From positions 1,587,692 through 1,651,691 of the forward strand of contig NC_083871.1 in assembly GCF_032452875.1 (NCBI RefSeq): a stretch of 64,000 bases of DNA. Reading direction: 5' to 3'. Numbering within the stretch: the stretch's first letter is position 1; each line of letters starts with the position of its first letter. The position numbers and the translations under genes are program-made. This stretch comes from Bos javanicus. Lineage: Eukaryota > Chordata > Mammalia > Artiodactyla > Bovidae. Shown in pieces: positions 43,023-53,394 of the stretch. Below the pieces are notes generated by a model. It made no database searches, was not told where the DNA came from, and saw only the letters and a program-made list of their open reading frames with translations.

Positions 43023-43642
43023 GGGGAAACAGTGTCAGACTTTATTTTTGGGGGCTCCAAAATCACTGCAGATGGTGACTGCGGCCATGAAATTAAAAGA
43101 CGCTTACTCCTTGGAAGAAAAGTTATGACCAACCTAGATAGGATATTGAAAAGCAGAGACATTACTTTGCCAACAAAGGTCCATCTAGTCAAGGCTATGA
43201 TTTTTCCAGTGGTAATGTATGGATGTGAGAGTTGGACTGTGAAGAAAGCTCAGTGCTGAAGAACTGATGCTTTTGAACTGTAGTGTTGGAGAAGACTGTT
43301 GAGAGTCCCTTGGACTGCAAGGAGATCCAACCAGTCCATTCTGAAGGAGATCAGCCCTGGGATTTCTTTGGAAGGAATGATGCTAAAGCTGAAACTCCAG
43401 GACTTTGGCCACCTCATGCCAAGAGTTGACTCATTGGAAAAGACTCTGAGGCTCGGAGGCATTGTGGGCAGGAGGAAAAGGGGACAATAGAGGATGAGAT
43501 GGCTGGATGGCACACTGACTCGATGGATGTGAGTCTGAGTGAACTCCAGGAGTTGGTGATGGACAGGGAGGCCTGGCATGCTGTGATTCATGGGGTCACA
43601 AAAAGTCAGACACGACTAAGCAACTGAACTGAACTGAACTGA

Positions 43643-43951
43643 ATTCTATTATCTTAAAATTTAAATTATGGAAGTGGGTCTAGTAAGATCTTTACAACCT
43701 TGAGATATTCTTTTGGTTTATTGTAATAAGTAAATAAAAGAGTATATAACTCCCTTGCTAACACTAGCGAAGGGGGCACTCTCCATCCGCTTCTGCTGTC
43801 TGTGTCAGAAGCTTTCTCTGTCCTTCTTCTTACTTTGATAAAAGTCTGCTACACAAAAGCTCCTGAGTAATCAAGCCTGGTCCCTGGTCCCTAGGCTAAA
43901 TTTTCTTCTTCTTAGATCAAAAATCCGACATCATTGACCTTAAGCTATCAT
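43643..43951 (+). mobile_element. ERV LTR, right part, with TATA-like box and 3' end
   Basis: A TATATAA word at 43743-43749 and the sequence gataaaagtctgctacacaaaagctcctgag mark a retroviral promoter/polyadenylation region; the actual AATAAA is altered to GATAAA at about 43838. The CACAAAAGCTC block is shared with the LTR at 11622-12668. A likely LTR end is the CA at 43950-43951. It is followed at once by a Bov-tA fragment, not by viral sequence. Confidence 0.65.
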
Positions 43952-43954
43952 CTT

Positions 43955-44028
43955 TCCAACCCAGGAATTGAACTGGGGTCTCTTGCATTGCAGGCAGATT
44001 CTTTACCAACTGAGCTATCAGGGAAGCC
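43955..44028 (-). mobile_element. Bov-tA head fragment, reverse strand
   Basis: Only the tRNA-like head is present: ttccaacccaggaattgaac, gcattgcaggcagattcttt and accaactgagctatcagg-gaagcc. It directly abuts a BovB fragment. Confidence 0.85.
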
Positions 44029-44570
44029 TGAAATTAAAAGACACTTGCACCTTGGAAGAAAATCTATGACCAACCTAAACAACATATTCAAAAGCAGAGA
44101 CATTAGTTTGCTGGCAAAGGTCCATGTAGTCAAAGCTATGTTTTTTCTTGCAGTCATGTATGGATGTGAGAGTTGGACCATAAAGAAGGCTGAATGTCAG
44201 AAGAATTGATGCTTTTGAACTGTGGTGTTGGAGAAGACCCTTGAGATTCCCTTGGACTGCAAGGAGATCAAATCAGTCGATCCTAAATGAAATCAGCCCT
44301 GAATATTCTTTGGAACGGCTGATGCTGAAACTGAAATTACAATACTTTGGGCCACCTGATGTGAAGAGCTGACTCATTTGAAAAGACCCTGGTGCTGGGA
44401 AAGATTGAAGGCAGGAGGAGAAAGGGATGACAGAGGATAAGCTGGTTGGATGGCATCACCGACTTGATGGACATGAGTTTGAGCAAGCTCTGGGAGATGG
44501 TGAAGGACAGTCTGACGTGATGCAGTTCATAGGGTCACAGATAGTTAGACACAACTGAGCAACTAACTGA
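44029..44570 (+). mobile_element. BovB LINE 3' fragment, forward
   Basis: It begins at the gaaattaaaagacacttg segment of the C-terminal coding region and ends in a degenerate TGAAC tail (gagcaactaactgaataac). Several frameshifts are present (for example a stop in the Y-G-C-E-S-W block's continuation at 44209). Confidence 0.9.
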
Positions 44571-44744
44571 ATAACAATGTATGTAAGGTAATGAATGTTA
44601 GCTAAACTTACTATTGTAGTAATTTTATACACAATTATCAAATCATTATTTTGAACAGTTTCAACATACAATGTTACAGGAGAAGAAAAAAAAAATTCTC
44701 CAATATTCTGTGTTGCTGATTTCTTCATAAATCTATATTCATCT

Positions 44745-45730
44745 ACATGTGAATCTATTTGGAGAGTCTCAGTTCTTCTCTATTGGTTCATTTGTTTCTC
44801 CTTGTTTTTGTTTTTATCAGCTCTTTCAATTTTGTAGGTTTGTAATAAGATTTCATATCAAGAAGACTTCATCCTCTCACTTTCGTTTTCCATCAAAATT
44901 ACCTTAAGTTTTCTTGGTCCTCAGAATTTTTATGTACATTTTGGAGTCAGCTTATTAGAGCTATTGGATGAAAATGCATCAAATCTATAGGTCAATATGA
45001 AGAAAATTGTCTTTCTTGTAACACTGAAACTACCAATGCAAGAATGTGGTCTACTTTTCATTTTATGTCTTTAATTATTTCAATGTTATTTCGTAGTTTT
45101 CTTCACACTTTGCATCCAATATTAAAATGTTTCATTAAAATGCTTTTGACATTTTGAAACTATTGAAAATTATGTTTCTTAACTTCTCATTTTTATTTTT
45201 TTTTCGTGTATATGTCTATTATTTATAAATTGTCCCATATGCAATTATTAAATGCAATAATTCTATTAACTCATCTGTAAGTGAAATTGTCAGTTTACCC
45301 AATACACATCCTAAGGAATTTCACATATTTTTCATGCATCTCTTAGAGATACATGATTGCTTAATTTCATCCCTTTCAACATTCAGTCTCTCACCCATGT
45401 ATTCATTTATTTATTTATTCTCTCTCTTTTAATTGTACTGACAAAACCCTCAAACAAAATGTGGATTTCAAGTGTTACAGTCAAACACCCTCATTTTGTT
45501 CTTGTCTCAAATTTAAAGCTTTCAACATTTCAGGTTTTTCTATATGCACTTTATCAGATTAAGAAAGTTCTTACCTCTTCTCAATTTGCTAAAAAGTTGT
45601 GTCATAAATGGAAATATATTTTTATCAAATAAATTTCCTTCATCTATTATGTGATCATGAAATTGTTCTTTCAATTTGCTTATGTAGAGACTATTTGATT
45701 ACTACTATATGATTTACTTCTCCTTTTAGG
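44745..45730 (-). repeat. Old L1M ORF2 fragment, reverse strand
   Basis: The plus strand follows antisense reverse-transcriptase-region words: gttttcttggtcctcagaat near 44912, gcatcaaatctataggtcaa near 44975, tcattttgttcttgtctcaa near 45491, and catctattatgtgatcatga near 45641. It is very diverged and has no open frame of note. Confidence 0.65.
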
Positions 45731-45902
45731 TGGATCTTCTCTTTACTGGATCATTTCCTCCAGAGGTAATAATGAAAATAATAAACAACTAGCCAAACAG
45801 AGACACCGATGAATTAGAGTGGACACAGTCCATAAGCAAGTAAAGTTGTAAGCGTCAGCTGAGCTCCATCTCTTACATAATCTGTACCCAGACTTGTTAT
45901 CA

Positions 45903-47637
45903 GGCTTTTTTAAAAAAAATGCTACTTTTTTATTTTTCATATTTTTAAAATTGATTTTGAATTGGAGGATAATTGCTTTACAATATTGTGTTGGTTTCTG
46001 CTATACAACAACAAGAATTAGCCATAGGCATACATATGTTTCCTCCCTCTTAAACCACCCTCCCACCTTCCAGTCTATTCCACTCCTCTATTTGTCACAG
46101 AGCACAGGGTTTGAGCTCCCAGCATCATACAGCAAATTTCCACTATCTATTTTACATATTGCAATGTATAAGCGTCAATGCTACTTTATCACTCTCTCTA
46201 TTCATCACATCCTCTCTTCCCCTCCTGTGTCCACAAGTCTGTTCTCTATGCCTGTATCTCCATTGCTACACTGAAAATATGTTCATCAGTACCATCATTC
46301 TAGATTCCATATATATGCCTTAATATACAGTATTTTTCTCTTTCTGATGGACTTCCCTCTGTATGATAGGCTCGAGGTTCATTAATCTCATTACAACTGA
46401 CTCATATGCATTCCTTTTCATGACTGTGTAATATTCCACTGTGTATATGTACCACTACTTCTTTATCCAGACATCTGTTGATGGATATCTAGGTTGCTTC
46501 CATGTCCTAGCTATTGCAAATAGTTCTGCAAAAAACACTACATGTGTCTTTTTAAGTTATGGTTTCCTCAGTGTCTGTGCCCAAAAGTGGGAGTGCTGGA
46601 TCATATGGCAATTTTATTTCTAGTTTTTTAAAGGAATCTCCAAAGTGTTATCCATAGTGTCTGTATCAATTTACGTTCTCACCAACAGTGTAAGAGCATT
46701 CCCTTTTTTTCCACATCCTTTCCAGCATTTATTGTTTGTAGATATTTTGATGCTGGCCATTCTGATCCGTGTGAGGAGATACCTCGTTGTAATTTTGATT
46801 TGCATTTCTCTAATAATAAGCAATGTTGAGCATCTTTTCATGTATTTATTAGCCATATGCATGTTTTCTCAGAGAAGGCAATGGCAACCCACTCCAGTAC
46901 TCTTGCCTGGAAAATCCCATGGATGGAGGAGCCTGGTAGGCTGCAGTCCCTGGGATCACTGCCTGTTGGACAAGACTGAGCGGCTTCACTTTCACTTTTC
47001 ACTTTCAGGCATTGGAGAAAGAAATGGCAACACACTCCAGTGTTCTTGCTTGGAGAAGCCAGGGATGGGGGAGCCTGGTGGGCTGCCATCTATGGGGTCG
47101 CACAGAGTTGGACATGACTGAAGTGACTTAGCAGCAGCAGTAGCAGCATGTCTTCTTTGGAGAAATGTCTGTCTAGATCTTCTGTCCACTTTTTGATTGG
47201 GTGGTTTGTTTTTCTGGTAGTGAGCTGCATAAGGTGCTTGTATATTTTGGAAATTAATCCTCTGTCAGTTGTTTAATTTGCTATTATTTTCTCCCATTCT
47301 GAGGATTGTCTTTTCTCCTTGTTTGTAGTTTCCTTCGTTGTACAAAAGCTTTTTAAAATTAATTAGATCTCATTCATTTATTTTTGTTTTTATTTCCATT
47401 ATTGTAGGATGTGGGACATAGAGAATGTTGCTGTGATTTATCCCAAAGAGTGTTCTGCCTAGGTTTTCCTCTAAGAGTTTCATATTTCTGGTCTTTCATT
47501 TAGATTTTTAATCCATTTTGAGTTTATCTTTGTATATAGTGTTAGGAAGTGTTCTAGATTCATTCTTTTACACTTACTTTGTCTAGTTTTCCCAGCACCA
47601 CTTAATTTACTACTTTTAATCCAGCTTCTCTTACCAA
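45903..47637 (-). mobile_element. L1 3' half, reverse strand, split by a Bov-A2
   Basis: A T-run at 45906-45920 (reverse-strand poly(A)) is followed by the antisense artiodactyl L1 3' UTR and ORF2 C-terminal region: tgtaatattccactgtgtat near 46427, gatggatatctaggttgctt near 46479, and antisense ORF2 words up to about 47637. The Bov-A2 at 46870-47146 was inserted later. It is a 5'-truncated L1 of about 1.45 kb without the SINE. Confidence 0.87.
46870..47146 (+). mobile_element. Bov-A2 SINE (dimer) inside L1, 10-bp TSD
   Basis: Two Bov-A monomers, the cactttcacttttcacttt linker and a CAG/TAG tail are visible. CATGTTTTCT (46860-46869) and CATGTCTTCT (47147-47156) flank it with one mismatch. Confidence 0.94.
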
Positions 47638-48099
47638 GTATAAGTGGAACTTGTTCATGCTATATTATTTTTTCATAGATAATTAAATTTCCTTTGTTAA
47701 ACATTTATTTAACATTTTTGCACTCAATTTATAAGTAAGAGAGGACTTTATTTTTTAAATAATTGTATCAAGATTGAGAAGCAAAATATAAATATGAATT
47801 GGGGAGTGTTCACTTACTCCTTTATTAGTACAGATCATTGTGCAAGTTGAAAATGTTTTGTCCTTGCATGTTTGGTAGAGCTTGCCAGGGAAACCACTGA
47901 AAACTAGGGATTGTGTGTGTATGCACATGTGTGTATATGCTTGTCTGTGTGTATGTGTCTGTCTATCTGTGTGTGATTGCTTATTCAAATGAAAAATTAT
48001 AAGCAAATTAAAATTTGCCTAGTTTTCACAAGTCAGTCTTAGTAAGAGAGGTTTGTAATTTCATATATATTTTAACTAATTGGGATGAAGATATAAACA
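47638..48099. other. Unassigned interval with a TG-rich stretch
   Basis: No mobile element is recognised. A degenerate (TG)n stretch with TGTGTGTATG and TGTCTGTC words spans about 47908-47976. Confidence 0.4.
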
Positions 48100-49165
48100 T
48101 CCATTTAATTTTATTTTGTTTTATAATTGCATGTGCTGAAGTGATGTACCCTTATTCATATCAGATATTGGTTACTTATATGTATTTCTACTCTCTTTGA
48201 ATTTTATCTTATTTTCCCCCTATTTTTGAAGATTTTCAGACTCTTTTTTGTTCTAATATAAGCATATTAATTTAAAAATTACCCTCTAAACATTTTTAGT
48301 TTACTACACTTTTTGGAGTGTGGCATTTCTCTTATTATTCAGTTCAGTTTTCTTTGATCTAGTGTTAATTAGAGTCTGTTTGGTGTTTAGTCACTAAATC
48401 ATGTCTGACTCTTTGCAACCCTATGGATTGTAGCTTGCCAGGCTCCTCCATCCATGGGATTTACTAGGAAAGAACACTGGAATGAGTTGCCATTTTCTTC
48501 TCCAGTTTAAAGCCTGTACATTTCAATGAAAAAAAATCTATATTGTCTTATTTATTTCTAATTTAAATAAATTTGGGTCAAGGAATATGACCTAATAAAT
48601 ATTCAGAGATTTTTCATGTACTTGATCAGAGTGTGTGTTTTATATTTGTGAGTCTGTTAGCCTGTTTATTAGGAACATTGATTGTACTGTTTAAATCTTA
48701 AATATTTTAGAAATAGTTTGTATTTTTTATTATATCAGATACTAAAAAAAAGAAAAATAAATCCCTCCATATGACTGTGGATTTGTTTTATCTGCTTGTA
48801 TTTGTCAACTTCTGTGCTTTATTTATTTTGAGGTTATGTTTTTAGATGCATACTACTTTAGAATTGCAAAACATTTCTGCTGAATTAATTATGATAAATG
48901 AGAACTTTTTTTATTTTTAATACTGTTATGCTTTCTGCTTAATTTTTTTTCCTGAAATTAATATAAGTATTTCACTGTGGCTAAGTTTAAGTGATTATAT
49001 CTTCTCTCTTTGATATTCAAGCATTCTTCATTGTTATGATTGAGGTATGTTTCATTAAACTAGCATAGAGTAATTAGTTTAGCTTTTTTATTCAGTCTAA
49101 GAATCGCCTTTTCATTGGAATTTTGAGTGTACTTCATATCCACTACAGATATTTAGATACTTCAT
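48100..49165 (-). repeat. Old L1M ORF2 fragment, reverse strand, split by a Bov-tA
   Basis: The plus strand follows antisense L1 words: ttggttacttatatgtattt and the ctttgaattttatcttattt block near 48200, ggaatatgacctaataaata near 48580, and gactgtggatttgttttatc near 48773. It is highly diverged and lacks open frames. The Bov-tA is at 48379-48508. Confidence 0.55.
48379..48508 (-). mobile_element. Bov-tA body fragment, reverse strand
   Basis: ttagtcactaaatcatgtct, gcaaccctatggattgtagc and ggaatgagttgccattttct are the reversed Bov-A body and tail. The tRNA-like head is missing. Confidence 0.88.
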
Positions 49166-49509
49166 TATAAATCTAACATCTTACTCTGCATTTTCTGATC
49201 CTGTGTTGTTCTCTCTTTCTCTGCCTGTTTCTGTAGTATATAAACCTGATTTATTCCATATACTTCTTCTGCCAAGATGAGGGCCCTATCCTGGTAGATT
49301 GGGAGGGGGTCTCAAGCATAGGTTAACATGGGAAAAGCCCCTTTTTTGGGATGCATGGAGGGGGACTAGCAGTTTTCTTGTTCCTCTCTGCTCCACATTA
49401 TGGGGCTTGGGGAAATGGCTGCCCCATCATCCTTACCCAAGTGAGGGACATTTTTTGCTAAATTTATTTTCATTTTGGAAAATATATATACAAATAAGTA
49501 GTTTTATAT
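49166..49509. other. Unassigned interval left of the young L1
   Basis: It contains a GC-richer stretch (about 49277-49450) and no recognised repeat. A 70-codon open frame here shows no domain. Confidence 0.4.
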
Positions 49510-49522
49510 AAAAAGTAGAAGG

Positions 49523-49990
49523 ATGGCTGCGATCCAAAAGTCTACAAATAATAAATGCTGGAGAGGGTGTGGAGAAAAGGGAACCCTCTTACACTGTTGG
49601 TGGGAATGCAAACTAGTACAGCCACTATGGAGAACAGTGTGGAGATTCCTTAAAAAACTGGACATAGAACTGCCTTATGATCCAGCAATCCCACTGCTGG
49701 GCATACACACTGAGGAAACCAGAAGGGAAAGAGACACGTGTACCCCAATGTTCATCGCAGCACTGTTTATAATAGCCAGGACATGGAAGCAACCTAGATG
49801 TCCATCAGCAGATGAATGGATAAGAAAGCTGTGGTACATATACACAATGGAGTATTACTCAGCCATTAAAAAGAATACATTTGAATCAGTTCTAATGAGG
49901 TGGATGAAACTGGAGCCTATTATACAGAGTGAAGTAAGCCAGAAGGAAAAACATAAATACAGTATTCTAACGCATATATATGGAATTTAG
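49523..49990 (+). pseudogene. L1-BT ORF2 C-terminal remnant, open to its natural stop
   Basis: The 155 codons run uninterrupted to the normal ORF2 end (T-H-I-Y-G-I-stop). The C-terminal cysteine motif C-X3-C-X7-H-X4-C is intact (C-W-R-G-C ... H-C-W-W-E-C), a region needed for L1 ribonucleoprotein function in the family. The first methionine and the base before the insertion belong to the flanking duplication. The endonuclease and reverse transcriptase are missing through 5' truncation, so the piece has no retrotransposition activity. Confidence 0.9.
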
Positions 49991-50351
49991 AAAGATGGTA
50001 ACAATAACCCTGTGTACGAGACAGCAAAAGAGACACTGATGTACAGAACAGTCTTATGGACTCTGTGGGAGAGGGAGAGGGTGGGAAGATTTGGGAGAAT
50101 GACATAGTAACATGTAAAATATCATGTAAGAAACGAGTTGCCAGTCCAGATCCGATGCACGAGACTGGATGCTTGGGGCTAGTGCACTGGGACGACCCAG
50201 AGGGATGGTATGGGGAGGGAGGAGGGAGGAGGGCTCAGGATGGGGAACACATGTATACCTGTGGTGGATTCATTTTGATATTTGGCAAAACTAATACAAT
50301 TATGTAAAGTTTAAAAATAAAATAAAATTTAATAATAATTCTACATAAAAA
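49524..50351 (+). mobile_element. Young L1-BT insertion, 5'-truncated, exact 14-bp TSD
   Basis: It holds the ORF2 C-terminus, a 3' UTR and a poly(A)-like tail. AAAAAGTAGAAGGA flanks it exactly at 49510-49523 and 50352-50365. The open C-terminal frame, the matching duplication and the intact G-rich 3' UTR block (50205-50235) mark this as the youngest-looking L1 in the window. The site fits an L1 endonuclease T-rich cleavage preference. Confidence 0.95.
50205..50240 (+). repeat. G-rich tract of the L1-BT 3' UTR
   Basis: Runs of GGTATGGGGAGGGAGGAGGG form a potential G-quadruplex. The same block recurs at about 60588-60622 and 62716-62752 in the other L1-BT tails. Confidence 0.75.
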
Positions 50352-50365
50352 AAAAAGTAGAAGGA

Positions 50366-50560
50366 AAGAACTACAGATATAGTGGATATATATGTATACA
50401 TATATACTTACACACAAATACACATATATAGGCATACATAAATGTTTACATATAGGTATAGTTATTTACTAGCAAGATATTTGTATTATATTATTTTAAT
50501 GTATTAACCAGTTAAAATTTAGGTATTAATGTGTTTATCTCCAATCACAATAATATGTTT
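50366..50560. other. TA-rich interval with degenerate microsatellite
   Basis: Alternating TATATGTATACATATATA sequence at about 50382-50440, then unassigned AT-rich DNA. Confidence 0.5.
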
Positions 50561-51190
50561 TACTATTTTGATTATTTTCACTTCTTCCTGAATTTCTTGC
50601 TTTTTATCTGGAATTATATTTCTCTGCCTTAAGAAAAATATCTTGTAGTATATTCTTTATTGTGGATGGGATGTTTACAATTTCCTTCAGTGTGTTTTGT
50701 TTTTTTCCTTCCTTGAAAATGTTTGTATCTTTCATTCTTGAATATTTTTCCTAGTCGGGAGATTATTTTCTCACCACTTTAAACTGTTTGTGTTGTATTA
50801 GTTTCATTAGGAGTCAGATTAGTTAAAGTTTGTCCCTTCTAAAATAATCTGTTTTGCCTTTGGCTTCTTTAATAAATTTTTTCTCTGTAATTTTTTTATA
50901 ATTATGTTACAAATGTTCTTAGATATGTTTTTATGCATTTTCAATTATCCTAACGCTTAGAGCTTCTTGACTCTATAGACTGCTGCCTTCTGATCAGCCC
51001 ACATATGGCCTATTCTCTATTCTCTCTCTTCTCCCTTTGTGGGGCTCCTACTAAAAGTCAATTAAATATTTGTCCATTTTTCTCTTCGTATTCTCTTTGC
51101 TTGTCCTTTTAACTTCTATCATATACGTTTTTGTTTTTTTTTTCCAAATCAGCCTATTATTCTAAATTCTTTGACATATTTTAGGTTATA
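50561..51190 (-). repeat. Probable old L1/HAL1 ORF1-region fragment, reverse strand
   Basis: The plus strand resembles antisense L1 5' or ORF1-region words (a cttgtagtatattctttatt block, ctttggcttctttaataaat and ttctctcttctccctttg). The match is loose and the assignment tentative. Confidence 0.35.
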
Positions 51191-51204
51191 TCTACGTTTA
51201 AGTC

Positions 51205-51399
51205 TTCTGTGATTGGTAAAGAATTTGCCTGTGATACAAGAAACCCAGGTTCAATTCCCAGGCTGGGAAGATCCCTTGGAGTAGGAAATGACAGCCTACA
51301 CCACTACTCTCACCTGGAAAACACCATGGACAGAGACACCTGGTGGGCTAAAGTCCATGGGGTTGAAAAGAGTTGGACATGACTGAGTGACTAACACAA
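51205..51399 (+). mobile_element. Bov-tA SINE, forward, near full length
   Basis: The tRNA-like head (gattggtaaagaatttgcct, aagaaacccaggttcaattc) is followed by the Bov-A body and the gactgagtgactaacac end. Confidence 0.9.
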
Positions 51400-51569
51400 T
51401 ATGTTGTTAAGCTTACTATCTGAGATCATAATTTAAATTATTGCCTTTTAATAGATTCACCCAGTCTCTTGTTTTCTTTAACTAATTATTTTTAAAAATA
51501 CTATAGTTGAATTTAAGGTAAAACTAGCAATTTTAATTTAAAATTTAATAATTTTAATTAAAAAAATAC
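51400..51569. other. Unassigned AT-rich interval
   Basis: Very AT-rich sequence just before the 5' end of the large L1. Confidence 0.35.
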
Positions 51570-52328
51570 AGAGATAGAGAGAGAACAAGATGGCAGAGGA
51601 TTAGGTGGATGTGGAGTATATCTCTTTCCAAGGATACATCAGTAATACACCTTTAGACAGAGAAGTGCATGTAGAACACCAGCTGAAAGTGGATAGGAGT
51701 ACTTGACCAGCAGAAAAAAATACATAGAACCAAGCAAAACTCGGTAGGATGAAGGAACTGGGGGGAAAACAAGAGTGTTACTAGAACTGGACCTGCCCTC
51801 GGTGGGGGGGGGAAACTGAAGCAGGGGTCCAATTCCTACATTGGCACAATTGTCTGAGTCAGAGGAGAAACATTTAGGGCTGAGAGTGAAACAGCCAATC
51901 GGTGGCAGCCTAAATGGAATGAGAATCAGACAGTTCTTGCTGCAGCCATACTTACCCCAGACAGGGACGTGGGTTCCCTAGAATGCACAGCAGCTGGTAG
52001 CTGGAGCTTAGGAATTGTGGAACAATTCCAGGGTGAGGGCTGCTGTTGTCTGTGGAGAGAAAGACTGAGAGAGCCTGAGGGAGGAGACTGTGGTGTGAAA
52101 TACCTGTGGAGGAAAGCCAGGCAACCATGGAAGCAAGGTAATACTTCTGAGTCACCCATAGGGGGTGAAGCCATCACCATAGCCTCTCTCTCCCCACATG
52201 CCAGCATCAGCAGCTGACCAATAGAGAGGCTGGCCCATCAAGTGCCTGATGCATGGAACTACAGAGTAGGACCCCACCCAGTGCCCCTTTAAGTGCCTAA
52301 GCACCCATCTACAGAGCAGCACTCCGGC

Positions 52329-52414
52329 CGGGGGGTGGGGGGTGGGGGGGTGGGGGGGTGGGGGGGTGGGGGGTGGGGGGGTGGGGGGTGGGGGGGGGGG
52401 AGGGGGAGGGGGGC
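52329..52414 (+). repeat. G-rich minisatellite (GGGGGGT)n in the L1 5' UTR
   Basis: More than ten G-runs of 4 or longer are separated by single T or A bases over 86 bp. It is a strong candidate for G-quadruplex formation and length variation. The open frame across it encodes only Gly-Val-Trp repeats and is not a gene. Confidence 0.93.
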
Positions 52415-52691
52415 AGGCTTCTATGTACCTGACATACTGAACAACAGAGAAGGACCCCAGGCAAGGGAGCCCTCTATGTGCCTGAATGGGTGTAACTATG
52501 GAGAAAGACTAGTCAAAGAGGCCTCTTATTGCCAGCTACCAGAGGCTTGAAAAAAGACACTGATAGGGCCATAACTCCAGCAGCTGAGGTAATCTGTGTC
52601 CCTGCACACTTGGCACTGCCAGGGACCCCATTACCTAAGCAGCTGTGCCACCTTCATGCTCAACTCTCACTGGGGCAGAGCTGCCACAGGC

Positions 52692-52708
52692 AAAAAAAAA
52701 AAAAAAAA
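52692..52708. repeat. Homopolymer A17
   Basis: Seventeen A residues lie directly left of the reverse-strand Bov-tA at 52723. An A-run on this side is not the tail of that SINE, whose tail would be T-rich here. Confidence 0.85.
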
Positions 52709-52722
52709 GGTTTGCATCTATG

Positions 52723-52860
52723 CATGCAAGGTCGCCTAGGTTGTGTCTGACTCTTTATGACCACTTGGACTGTGGCTTTCCAGGCTTCTCTGTCAATGAG
52801 GTTCCTCAGGAAAGAATACTGGAGTGTACTGGCCAATAGTGATTGCCATACCCTTCTAGA
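52723..52860 (-). mobile_element. Bov-tA body fragment inside the L1 5' UTR
   Basis: gcatgcaaggtcgcctaggt, gttgtgtctgactctttatg, and ggaaagaatactggagtgta are the reversed Bov-A body and end. An additional ~10-bp insertion is seen near 52830. The head is missing. Confidence 0.85.
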
Positions 52861-53394
52861 GCACTATATTTCCTGCTTTCCTAGCTGGTAACTCCCCTGA
52901 GTACCTGATGCTGCCAGAACCCCTGTGCCCCAAGCAGCTGCACCACCTCTGCACCTGGCCTTCACTTGGGCAGACCCAGGTCCTCCAGGATAGCCTTAGG
53001 AACAAACCCCAGTGGACAGCCCACATGCAGAGATGGAAATAAAACCACAATTGTAACCCAGAGGCAGTGAAATTAAGGAAGAAAACTCAAAACCTTTCCA
53101 CCAGCTGTAGAAGCTGCAGATTAAATCCACATGATCAACTAGGCAGTCTCTGTGTCTGCAGAATATATAAAAGGACATTGAGAGCTCCCACAGAAGAAAA
53201 CACACTGGTTCTGATAGCTGTGGACATTGGAGGCAAGGACATACAGGAATAGGGCCAGATTAGAATCTGAGTTGTCCCCACAGCAGGTCCAGAGACCAGC
53301 ATAGTTGGAGGGCACCCAAGGAAGGTGAGATGGACTGTGACTCCCAGTAAGGGAAAGGATCCTGACAGCAGTGACTCAAGAAAAGCATTTATTA

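Larger units (their letters stand above)
40422..43642 (+). mobile_element. BovB LINE, 3.2 kb, lacking only the CpG-rich 5' end
   Basis: The forward strand carries the N-terminal region, endonuclease (about 40900-41560), linker, reverse transcriptase (about 42080-43000), C-terminal domain and TGAAC tail. The catalytic motif is R-Y-G-D-D, with alanine replaced by glycine. The flanks ATCCTATGATTT (40410-40421) and ATTCTATTATCT (43643-43654) match at 9 of 12, a possible decayed duplication. Stops and frameshifts are scattered through the ORF. Confidence 0.93.

Noticed and set aside
40410..43654. A firm 12-bp TSD around the BovB at 40422-43642
   Set aside because: Only 9 of 12 positions match in AT-rich sequence, so it is reported as possible, not as proof.
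49166..49509. 70-codon frame and GC-richer patch as an exon
   Set aside because: No splice sites of convincing context, no domain, and old L1 sequence and a young L1 lie on either side.
52293..52550. Open frame encoding Gly-Val-Trp repeats
   Set aside because: It is produced by the (GGGGGGT)n tract within an L1 5' UTR.
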